Assembly: GCA_023456995.1 (NCBI GenBank)
Contig: JAEWNU010000126.1
Location: 1 to 5,637, forward strand
Source of the DNA: Bacillota bacterium
GTDB lineage: Bacteria > Bacillota > Clostridia > Oscillospirales > Ruminococcaceae
Reading direction: 5' to 3'
Length of the DNA: 5,637 nt
The first letter of the stretch is position 1, and the number at the start of each line of letters is the position of its first letter. Under the pieces are notes generated by a model, which was not told the origin of the DNA, ran no database searches, and saw only the letters and a program-made list of their open reading frames with translations. The position numbers and the translations under genes were made by a program. Positions 1 to 5,637 of this stretch are shown one piece after another.

Positions 1-611
1 GCCGCTGCTAACAAACCGGATTTTGCCGCCGGAAGTACTGCAAAAAACACACTGCGCTCTTTGGTAGCTCCCAGCGCTAGCGCCCCTTCATAATAGCTCT
101 CCGGCACGGCCCTGATCGCCGCTTCCGAAACGTTGATCACCGTAGGTAAAATCATCATGCCCAGCATCAGCATGGCCGTCAGCATGGTGTTGCCCGTTGT
201 ACCGGAATCCTCAAATACTTTGCGAATTATCGGCACCAGAACCACAAGGCCAAAAAAACCATAGATGACCGAGGGGATGCCTGCAAGCAGGTCGATGGCG
301 GGTTTAAGCAGCCTATAAAGCCATTTTGGTGAAAACCGTGCCAGAAATACAGCTGTAAAAATTCCGGTTGGCACCCCGAGAATCATTGCACCCAACGTGA
401 CCCATATGCTGCCCGCTATCATCGGCATAATGCCAAATATATCGTTAGTCGGTTTCCACTTCTGCCCCAGTATAAAGTCAAAAAAGCCGATTTTAACCAT
501 AGCAGGTACACCGTTTGAAAACAGGAATATGCAGATAAGCGCCACGGCGGCAATTGAAGTACAGGCGGCCAGCAAGAACACCAGCTTCATAACCTGCTCT
601 TTCAGCTTCAC
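1..611 (-). CDS. pstC: Phosphate ABC transporter permease PstC (3' end missing)
   Basis: One of the two membrane subunits of the PstSCAB importer; it pairs with PstA to form the phosphate channel, powered by the ATPase PstB. The visible part is 203 codons plus two bases and the frame is still open at the left edge, so about a third of a typical PstC (roughly 290-310 residues) is missing. A hydrophobic helix spans residues 9-31. It is followed by KWKPTNDIFGIMPMIAGSI (51-69), the FGI-P-I-G signature that favours PstC over PstA. LLAGIPSVIYGFFG lies at 108-121. The EAA loop that contacts the ATPase is at about 175-199 (EGALALGAT, then LPAAKSG). The start is GTG at 609-611, chosen because a strong Shine-Dalgarno lies just upstream and the frame above it has no ATG. 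It sits 82 bp after pstS on the same strand, the usual pstS-pstC order. Identification is confident; the full length is unknown. Confidence 0.95.
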   Translation of the reverse strand, partial: MKLKEQVMKLVFLLAACTSIAAVALICIFLFSNGVPAMVKIGFFDFILGQKWKPTNDIFGIMPMIAGSIWVTLGAMILGVPTGIFTAVFLARFSPKWLYRLLKPAIDLLAGIPSVIYGFFGLVVLVPIIRKVFEDSGTTGNTMLTAMLMLGMMILPTVINVSEAAIRAVPESYYEGALALGATKERSVFFAVLPAAKSGLLAA

Positions 612-616
612 AAAAT

Positions 617-626
617 CCTTCCTCTC
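617..626 (-). promoter_or_regulatory. Ribosome binding site of pstC
   Basis: On the minus strand this reads GAGAGGAAGG, five bases before the GTG at 611-609. It is the only good Shine-Dalgarno near the beginning of the PstC frame, and it decides in favour of the GTG start over the internal ATG at codon 8. Confidence 0.7.
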
Positions 627-642
627 AAATGATTCTTGATAC

Positions 643-677
643 GCCGCAAGACGCGGGATTCCCGCGTCTTTTACGGC
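643..677 (-). other. Intercistronic hairpin between pstS and pstC
   Basis: AAGACGCGGGA (648-658) and TCCCGCGTCTT (660-670) are perfect inverted repeats, realistically a 9-bp GC-rich stem with a five-base loop. A further GCCG (643-646) / CGGC (674-677) pairing can extend it past a small asymmetric bulge. In the direction of pst transcription the stem is followed by GCGGCGTATC, not by a T run, so it does not look like a full intrinsic terminator. In other bacteria such a structure between a binding-protein gene and its permease genes protects the upstream mRNA from 3' decay or causes partial termination, giving more PstS than PstC. That role is inferred here. Confidence 0.7.
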
Positions 678-693
678 TGCGCTCTTTTATAAG

Positions 694-1611
694 TTAGGCT
701 ACTTCGTTCCACTTAGTGGCTTCACCGGTGTAGATAGCGAGTACCTGCTCGGTGCTCAGCGCGTCAACGGTGTTGTTGTTATTAACAATTACTGCAATAC
801 CGTCGATGGCGATGACAGTGGGTTTTGCGCCCTTTTCAAGCTCACTATCCTTGAGCTCGCGAGAGGCCATACCGATGTCACAGATGCCTTCAATAGCTGA
901 ATTGACACCGGTGGTGGAATCGCTCTGCTGTACCTCGATGGTGGCGTTGGGATTTACGGCGGCGTATGCTTCTTTAAGCTTTTCCATAACCGGTGTCACC
1001 GAGGAAGAACCCGCGACAACAACTTTACCGGAAGGCTTCTTGCTGTTGTAGCTAACGGCATCCACGCTGATATAGCCATTTTTCTCAACAACCGCCTGAC
1101 CGTCGGTGCTTAGGATAAAGCCCATGAAATCCTGCGCTACCTCGCTAATATCGCCCTTAGTCACAATGTTGAAGGGACGCGCCACCTTGTAGCTGCCAAG
1201 TTTGATGTTTTCTGCGGTCGCTTCGGCGCCGTTAATTTTAAGGGCTTTAACAGTGTCGTTGAGTGAGCCGAGTGAGATATAACCGATACCGTAGGGGTTG
1301 CCCGCTACGCTGGTCATCATGACCGACGTGCTGTTGGTGATGGTGGCCTCCTCGGTGGTATTATCGATCTTTTTTCCCTCCGCGTTTTTTTGCTCGATGC
1401 CGATCAATTCAATAAACGCGCCACGTGTACCGGAACCTTCTTCGCGAGAGATAACGGCAATACTTTTGGTGGTGTCAAAGCTGGCTTGAGAGGAAGATGG
1501 TGTGACGGAAGGCGCGGGTGCTGCAGACGAGCTGGAAGAGGAAGCACCACAGCCCGCCAATGCGGTAAGTGCCATAGCCGAAATCAAAGCGGCTGATATT
1601 AACTTTCTCAT
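694..1611 (-). CDS. pstS: Phosphate-binding lipoprotein PstS, circularly permuted
   Basis: Extracellular solute-binding protein that captures phosphate for the PstCAB importer. It has 305 residues. Residues 1-20 are a signal peptide ending in lipobox LAGC (18-21), so Cys21 should be lipidated and anchor the protein. A Ser/Pro/Ala-rich tether follows (23-49). The order of the halves is reversed. Residues 51-181 match what is normally the later part of PstS: SREEGSGTR (55-63, the phosphate-binding Arg/Ser/Gly/Thr loop), IGYISLGSL (109-117), RPFNIV (145-150), and DFMGFILSTDGQ (161-172). Residues 195-305 match what is normally the beginning: AGSSSVTPVME (200-210), QQSDSTTGV (228-236), DIGMASREL (245-253), IAIDGIAVIVN (267-277) and YTGEATKW (294-301). 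Each ligand-contacting loop occurs once, so this is not a duplication. ATG start, with GAAGGAG at 1626-1620 eight bases upstream. It is the first gene of the operon, transcribed towards pstC. Function is confident; the permutation is read directly from motif order. Confidence 0.93.
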   Translation of the reverse strand: MRKLISAALISAMALTALAGCGASSSSSSAAPAPSVTPSSSQASFDTTKSIAVISREEGSGTRGAFIELIGIEQKNAEGKKIDNTTEEATITNSTSVMMTSVAGNPYGIGYISLGSLNDTVKALKINGAEATAENIKLGSYKVARPFNIVTKGDISEVAQDFMGFILSTDGQAVVEKNGYISVDAVSYNSKKPSGKVVVAGSSSVTPVMEKLKEAYAAVNPNATIEVQQSDSTTGVNSAIEGICDIGMASRELKDSELEKGAKPTVIAIDGIAVIVNNNNTVDALSTEQVLAIYTGEATKWNEVA

Positions 1612-1697
1612 TAAATAAACTCCTTCATTAATCTTTTTCTTTGTTTTTTGGTTATCTTTATCTTAAAAAATTAAAGTAAAGTCTAAAAGCAGCTTTT

Positions 1698-1730
1698 TGT
1701 TAAGTTCACGTAAAGTGTAAAACAGGTAAA
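1698..1730 (-). promoter_or_regulatory. Possible PhoP box / control region of pstS
   Basis: On the minus strand, reading towards pstS, four related hexamers occur within 33 bp: TTTACC (1730-1725), TTTACA (1721-1716), TTTACG (1714-1709) and TTAACA (1703-1698), with start-to-start steps of 9, 7 and 11 bases. The first two sit in a 9-bp tandem repeat (TGTTTTAC, C, TGTTTTAC). Firmicute PhoP boxes are arrays of TTAACA-like units, and pstS is a classic target, so phosphate-starvation control is a reasonable inference. The spacing is less regular than the 11-bp period expected. No clear -10 stands out; TTTACT (1680-1675), 17 bases past the last hexamer, is one candidate in a very AT-rich stretch. 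Operator and promoter are therefore tentative. Confidence 0.4.
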
Positions 1731-1780
1731 ACACACTTCTATTTTAACCATTATTATCATGTTTAATTATGCACATGTGG

Positions 1781-1809
1781 TTGACCAATTTACGACAACC
1801 CCCTATAAT
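1781..1809 (+). promoter_or_regulatory. Sigma-A type promoter of the AEC permease gene
   Basis: TTGACC (1781-1786) and a perfect TATAAT (1804-1809) are separated by exactly 17 bases, a near-consensus housekeeping promoter. Transcription would begin at about 1815-1817, giving a leader of only about 25 bases with the Shine-Dalgarno TGAGGTG at 1828-1834. An 8-bp palindrome, CACATGTG (1772-1779), lies one base upstream of the -35 box and could be part of an operator, although it is short. Confidence 0.8.
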
Positions 1810-1839
1810 AGTCCTATTACATATTGTTGAGGTGCCATA

Positions 1840-2793
1840 ATGCAGTTAGATGTCTCAGTTGTACTTATTGAAGCAGCAAAATTCTGTGTGCTTATTTCCA
1901 TTGGTTTTATAGCAGTTAAAATTGGTATCTTTTCTAACGATGGGCTAAAAACGCTGTCTGCTTTTGCCCTAAAAATAACATTGCCCGCTTTTTTAATAGC
2001 GAAGCTTTCCGCTTCAACTACGCGCGAGACATTGTTGCAGGCACTGCCGCTGCTGATATTACTGCCTTTTTGGTACGGGCTTTTGGCGGCTGGTGGCGTT
2101 GCGACAGCTAAGTTATTTAAAATGCCGTCAAATACCGCCCGGGTGCACATTGTCCAATATGTGATGGGCAATATCGGCGTCATGGGAATGATTCTAATAC
2201 TGACCACGTTGGGCGATGGCGTCGGTATTTATATGGCCTCCATTTTCTTTGTTGACCAGTGCATTCTGTGGACTGTTTGCGAGAATTTGTCCTATCCCGC
2301 CGAACAAAAGCGAACATCAAATCTGGCATCTCTGAAAAAAGTTCTAATGAATCCGACGACGATTGCATTTTTTATCTCATTTACTATGATCCTTTTTGAA
2401 TGGCACCCAAAAAACCTGATTATGGACGTGCTGTTCGATGTTGGTAATTCCTCTAAAACCATCGCGATGGTTTTCATCGGCGGTACACTGGCAACGTTGG
2501 ATATCAAAAAACCACCTTTTCTCGGGGGTATGTTTGCAACTGTCGGCATTAAAATGGTGCTAATGCCACTGTTTGTGTTTTGGGTCACCGGTCTACTAGG
2601 CGGATTTATAAACCCTATGGCACGCATGGCGTTAACCCTGACAACAGCCCTGCCCAGCTTGTTCGCGATGTCAATTCTCGCACGCAACAACGGTACCGAC
2701 TACGAATACGCCACAATGTCCGTCTTTGTCACGACTATGGCCAGCATGGTTACTATACCGCTGGTATCATACCTTCTGAACTTGATGATGTAG
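1840..2793 (+). CDS. AEC (auxin efflux carrier) family permease
   Basis: Integral membrane transporter of the AEC / Mem_trans family. Bacterial members move malate, malonate, other organic anions or related solutes; the substrate here cannot be read from the sequence. Its 317 residues are about the family norm. Roughly ten hydrophobic segments fall in two groups of five, near 5-28, 37-56, 66-90, 102-121, 127-147, then 172-187, 208-221, 229-253, 262-281 and 291-314, separated by a polar loop (151-168). Family-like features are GFIAVKIGIF (22-31), a helix-breaking Pro in KITLPAFLI (45-53), GNIGVMG (110-116) in the fourth helix where the family has its conserved N-x-G motif, NPTTIAFFIS (171-180) at the start of the second half, and ALPSLFAMSILARNNGTD (270-287). 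ATG start, five bases after TGAGGTG. It is transcribed alone from its own promoter, divergent from pstS, and ends at the shared terminator. Family is confident; substrate unknown. Confidence 0.88.
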   Translation: MQLDVSVVLIEAAKFCVLISIGFIAVKIGIFSNDGLKTLSAFALKITLPAFLIAKLSASTTRETLLQALPLLILLPFWYGLLAAGGVATAKLFKMPSNTARVHIVQYVMGNIGVMGMILILTTLGDGVGIYMASIFFVDQCILWTVCENLSYPAEQKRTSNLASLKKVLMNPTTIAFFISFTMILFEWHPKNLIMDVLFDVGNSSKTIAMVFIGGTLATLDIKKPPFLGGMFATVGIKMVLMPLFVFWVTGLLGGFINPMARMALTLTTALPSLFAMSILARNNGTDYEYATMSVFVTTMASMVTIPLVSYLLNLMM

Positions 2794-2826
2794 GTCATTT
2801 AATCAATTGATAATTTCTAAGGCAAC

Positions 2827-2864
2827 AAAAAGCCCACAAAACGCAAAACGTTTTGTGGGTTTTT
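2827..2864. terminator. Bidirectional intrinsic terminator
   Basis: CCCACAAAACG (2833-2843) and CGTTTTGTGGG (2849-2859) form a perfect 11-bp stem around the loop CAAAA. On the plus strand the stem is followed by TTTTT (2860-2864). On the minus strand it is followed by C and then TTTTT (complement of 2831-2827). It can therefore end the AEC permease transcript and, from the other side, the transcript of the large signalling gene, whose stop codon is only six bases away. Confidence 0.92.
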
Positions 2865-2869
2865 AATGT

Positions 2870-5419
2870 TTAGACCAGTGCGACCGCATCTTCATTTTCA
2901 TGGCACTCAGGCTGTGGCAGTAGAGATACCGCACACTGTATCACCCGGGTTGAACCAAACTCGATGATGCAAACAAAGTTTTTCACCCAAAGTTTCTGGT
3001 TATTGCGAGTGAGGAGCTCATATTCCATATCCGCGGCATGTGCATCACCTAGACTAGTCAGCCATAACAACTCCGTTGCGACCTTGTCCTGCCAGGCTGG
3101 CGCAACATAGTCAAAAAAACATCTTTTCTGAGCAAAAAACTCGTGCGCATCGTCATACCCCAACAACTTACGCATCGACTCATTGGCATTGATACATGAA
3201 AAACACGCGCTGGATTCAAACTGTGCCATGCCGGTCGACACATTGCCAAAATGGTTTTCAAAATGCACGCGACGGTTTTCCGGTTCATATTCCCGACCGA
3301 CTATCTGGGTTTTGAACTGAACGTGTAACGTCACGTCAGAGGCGGCAAGCAGTAGCAGCGCTCTATCTTCGGCACTGTATAGCCTTTTGGCACGAATGTT
3401 TAGCCACCGCATAGCAGTACGGCTACTGGAGGTATACCATCTGCTGATGCACTCTTGATCGATACAACCGGCTTTTGCACGGTCCATCTGCGCCATAAAG
3501 GCAGGCCTATCTTCGGGATAAATATACTCCGTAATCTGATAAGCGATCTTGCTGAATCTTTCGCGGCAGAGCCCCAAAGCCTCAAAAAAGCTGTCATTTC
3601 CCCGGATAAATTTATAATTCTCGCCAATGCATTCATAAATAGCCAGAGCACCCATACAGTTATTAAATATCACATTAAAAGATGAGAGTGGGTTCCAGAT
3701 TTCCTCCAGCTTTACTAAGTCTTTAAATTCGGACGACTTTACGCATGTTTCACGCGCTCCAAACCGCAAAAGATTGCAGAAATCCGCTTCTGATAACGGA
3801 CGTGAAAAATAATAGCCCTGTCCATAGTTGCAGCCCATACTGCGTAAAAACATCATTTGCGCATGAGTTTCAATGCCCTCGGCCACAACTGAAAGTCCCA
3901 GCCACTTGGCAAGGCTAATAATAAAGTTAAGAATATTCCCCTTCCGGTTCTCGTTTGTGTGGCTATGCAAAAACTGCATATCAATTTTGAGCATGTGCAG
4001 TGGCAGCTCGCTAAGCATATTTAGCGATGAATAGCCCGATCCAAAGTCATCCATCTCGATGGTAAATCCCAGCTCATTGAGCGTATGCACCGCCTTTATG
4101 AGCTGAACTGGGCTTTCGGTGTAGGCTGTCTCAGTGATTTCCAGATTGATGTTCTTCGGCGTCAGCACATACTTATTGATGACTCCCATCAAAATATCCG
4201 GCAGGTTGGGGTCGCAAATATCCATGCGCGAAACGTTAACTGCTATTGGCACCACCTTGTAACCGCTGTCAATCCACTCGCGGATGGCCCTGCAAGTGTA
4301 ATCCCAAACATAAAAATCCAAATCGGTTATAAAACCATTTTTTTCGAACAATGGTATAAATTGATCAGGAGGAATCAAACCCTTTTGCGGATGCATCCAT
4401 CTGACCAGTGCCTCTGCACCGGTCATTTTTTCGGTTGCCAAGTCAAAGATCGGCTGAAAGTAGACGACAAACTCCCTGTTGCGCAGCGCCGTCTTCATAT
4501 CGTTGATCATCTGCTGCTCCGCTAGCAGCACATCCCGCAGCGTTTCCTCATAGTAAGCGAAATCAATATCATATTTGCCCTTGATGGAATCGGCCGCCAG
4601 CTTTGCACGGTCACACATCACGTTGATGGGTACGCTTCGGCTTTTTACACGATAAACACCGTATTTTAATGAAAGGCTTATGTTCAATGGGTAATCCTTT
4701 ATCGCATTGGATAAAAAGGCAAATATCTGTTGGCCAATATTCTCGCAGCTGTCTTCGGGAATTAGCGCATAAAAAATATCTCCGCTCAATTTCCCGCAAA
4801 TACCCTCTTCAGGGATGCTCATCTGCAACAGCTTGGCAATGTATTTAAGCAGCCTATCACCTTCATCTGCCCCAAAAAGGTCATTGACCAACTTAAACCG
4901 TTCAAGATCAACCGATAAAATATAAAAACTTCTTTCAGGCTCCTTTGAGAGCATCTCATCTGCACGTCGATAAAACTCGTCCCTATTATAGATACCCGTA
5001 ATCGAATCACGCTCGACAGCATTAACAACCGAGGCCGTTTCGCGCAGTTTAATAATATTGGCAATCCTTTGCCGGATAATAGTGGGACGGTAAGGCTTTG
5101 TCAAAAAATCCGATGCACCGAGAGATAGGGCCGCTATCTCTGTTTCTTCGCCCTCATGCTGTGTCATCACGATAATCGGAATACCTGAAAATCTGGGCAA
5201 CGCCTGAACCGCATCTAAAAACTCATAACCATTCATAATGGGCATAGTAATATCAAGCAAAATAACAGCGATGCGCCCGCCGTGCTGCTCAAGCAGCGCC
5301 AATGCTATTTTGCCGTTCTCTGCTTGTAAAATGTCGTAATCATCAATTAAAATTTTACTAAGAATTTGCCGGTTGATACTACTGTCGTCAACGACCAAAA
5401 TCATTTTGCGCGCTTCCAT
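2870..5419 (-). CDS. REC-GGDEF(degenerate)-EAL-PAS-PAS c-di-GMP signalling protein
   Basis: Probable phosphorylation-controlled cyclic-di-GMP phosphodiesterase, cytosolic (no signal peptide or membrane helix), 849 residues. The receiver domain (about 5-126) has D11, D12, phospho-acceptor D56, T86 and K108-P109. A GGDEF-like domain (about 138-290) keeps DSITGIYNRDEF (138-149) and D171, but the signature is SGDIF (212-216), with the key Glu replaced by Ile and no RxxD inhibitory site just before it; cyclase activity is unlikely. The EAL domain (about 303-552) looks complete: EALVR (336-340), N395, E427, E430, D457-D458 in DDFGSGYSSL, K478, E514 and Q534, with spacings close to those I recall for RocR. 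Two PAS-like sensor folds follow, about 588-700 and 727-834; their ligands are unknown. ATG start at 5419, with GGGGAGG (5432-5426) six bases upstream; a second ATG at codon 6 lacks such a site. No histidine kinase lies alongside, so the partner must be encoded elsewhere. It is a single-gene unit ending at the shared terminator. Confidence 0.93.
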   Translation of the reverse strand: MEARKMILVVDDSSINRQILSKILIDDYDILQAENGKIALALLEQHGGRIAVILLDITMPIMNGYEFLDAVQALPRFSGIPIIVMTQHEGEETEIAALSLGASDFLTKPYRPTIIRQRIANIIKLRETASVVNAVERDSITGIYNRDEFYRRADEMLSKEPERSFYILSVDLERFKLVNDLFGADEGDRLLKYIAKLLQMSIPEEGICGKLSGDIFYALIPEDSCENIGQQIFAFLSNAIKDYPLNISLSLKYGVYRVKSRSVPINVMCDRAKLAADSIKGKYDIDFAYYEETLRDVLLAEQQMINDMKTALRNREFVVYFQPIFDLATEKMTGAEALVRWMHPQKGLIPPDQFIPLFEKNGFITDLDFYVWDYTCRAIREWIDSGYKVVPIAVNVSRMDICDPNLPDILMGVINKYVLTPKNINLEITETAYTESPVQLIKAVHTLNELGFTIEMDDFGSGYSSLNMLSELPLHMLKIDMQFLHSHTNENRKGNILNFIISLAKWLGLSVVAEGIETHAQMMFLRSMGCNYGQGYYFSRPLSEADFCNLLRFGARETCVKSSEFKDLVKLEEIWNPLSSFNVIFNNCMGALAIYECIGENYKFIRGNDSFFEALGLCRERFSKIAYQITEYIYPEDRPAFMAQMDRAKAGCIDQECISRWYTSSSRTAMRWLNIRAKRLYSAEDRALLLLAASDVTLHVQFKTQIVGREYEPENRRVHFENHFGNVSTGMAQFESSACFSCINANESMRKLLGYDDAHEFFAQKRCFFDYVAPAWQDKVATELLWLTSLGDAHAADMEYELLTRNNQKLWVKNFVCIIEFGSTRVIQCAVSLLPQPECHENEDAVALV

Positions 5420-5637
5420 ATTTTACCTCCCCTTAACCAGCGGCTCTGAAAAGTCACCTCTAGCGACTAGTTAGGCCGTTATCGCTTATTTCAGGGCAAA
5501 ATACTCTCAACATGCGCCTTTGCATCTTAAAGCGATAGCATTTTCATTTCGCAAACAAAATAATCAATTATTTACACTGATATATTTCTTATATTACTAT
5601 TTTATCAAAACTTTGTAATATTTCAAACAAATTTAAA
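5420..5637 (-). other. Upstream region of the EAL protein gene, no gene seen
   Basis: This 218-bp stretch has no credible coding frame and runs to the window edge. The distal part (5540-5637) is strongly AT-rich. A weak promoter candidate for the minus strand is TTGATA (5608-5603) and TATATC (5584-5579) with an 18-base spacer; if used, it would give a leader of roughly 150 bases. Within that leader TATCGCTT (5537-5530) can pair with AAGCGATA (5487-5480), enclosing a small ATGC/GCAT hairpin (5525-5512). I do not recognise this as any named riboswitch. Confidence 0.35.

Noticed and set aside
643..677. Full intrinsic terminator after pstS
   Set aside because: No T run follows the stem in the pst direction, and pstC with a strong Shine-Dalgarno begins directly after it, so complete termination is unlikely.
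694..1611. Explanation of pstS as a frameshifted, duplicated or fused pair of gene fragments
   Set aside because: The frame is continuous, has one signal peptide, and each conserved loop appears exactly once with no leftover homologous sequence. A permutation explains it better than decay or duplication.
1803..2207. Minus-strand open frame of 134 codons overlapping the AEC permease start and promoter
   Set aside because: It is antisense to a clear ten-helix permease and its promoter, and its translation resembles no family I know.
4085..4525. Plus-strand open frame of 146 codons inside the EAL region
   Set aside because: It lies wholly antisense to the strongly conserved EAL domain, has no recognisable motif and no promoter or Shine-Dalgarno of note. 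It is a shadow of the real gene.
5440..5540. Cyclic-di-GMP (GEMM) riboswitch in the leader of the EAL gene
   Set aside because: Fragments such as GCAAAGGC and ACGGCCTAA look superficially similar, but their order and spacing do not match the GEMM-I core (conserved GCAAA, tetraloop and receptor), so I do not call it.
1..5637. CRISPR array, tRNA, rRNA, transposase, integrase, toxin-antitoxin or defence genes
   Set aside because: No regularly spaced long repeats, cloverleaf-like segments, terminal inverted repeats or matching protein motifs were seen on either strand. All long frames are accounted for by the four genes.

Overview
The window looks like chromosomal DNA of a Gram-positive anaerobe of the Clostridia. 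I infer the group (possibly the Ruminococcaceae/Oscillospiraceae or Lachnospiraceae side) from protein style, not from a marker gene. The signs are a lipoprotein-type PstS, strong Shine-Dalgarno sites, a textbook sigma-A promoter, and a large REC/GGDEF/EAL/PAS protein of the kind common in clostridia. I see no rRNA, tRNA, CRISPR array, insertion sequence or phage gene.

Layout. (1) Positions 1-1611, minus strand: the front of a high-affinity phosphate uptake (pst) operon. pstS is first; pstC follows and runs off the left edge. An 82-bp gap between them holds a strong GC-rich hairpin. pstS is notable because its two half-domains are in swapped order: the protein appears circularly permuted at the inter-domain hinge, yet has one intact frame and one lipoprotein signal. 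(2) Positions 1612-1839: a divergent control region. It holds a cluster of TTTAC/TTAAC units upstream of pstS that could be a PhoP box, and a near-consensus promoter facing the other way. (3) Positions 1840-2793, plus strand: a ten-helix AEC (auxin efflux carrier) family permease. (4) Positions 2827-2864: a bidirectional intrinsic terminator between convergent genes. (5) Positions 2870-5419, minus strand: an 849-residue cyclic-di-GMP signalling protein with order REC, degenerate GGDEF, intact EAL, PAS, PAS. (6) Positions 5420-5637: its upstream region, AT-rich at the far end, with no gene that I can see.

How the parts work together. PstS captures phosphate outside the membrane and hands it to a channel of which PstC is one half; PstA and PstB are expected beyond the left edge. 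The AEC permease and the c-di-GMP protein are separate transcription units, and nothing in the sequence ties them functionally to phosphate uptake. I do not see convincing evidence for a wholly new multi-gene system. The items most worth a second look are the permuted PstS and the EAL protein with a disabled cyclase domain.
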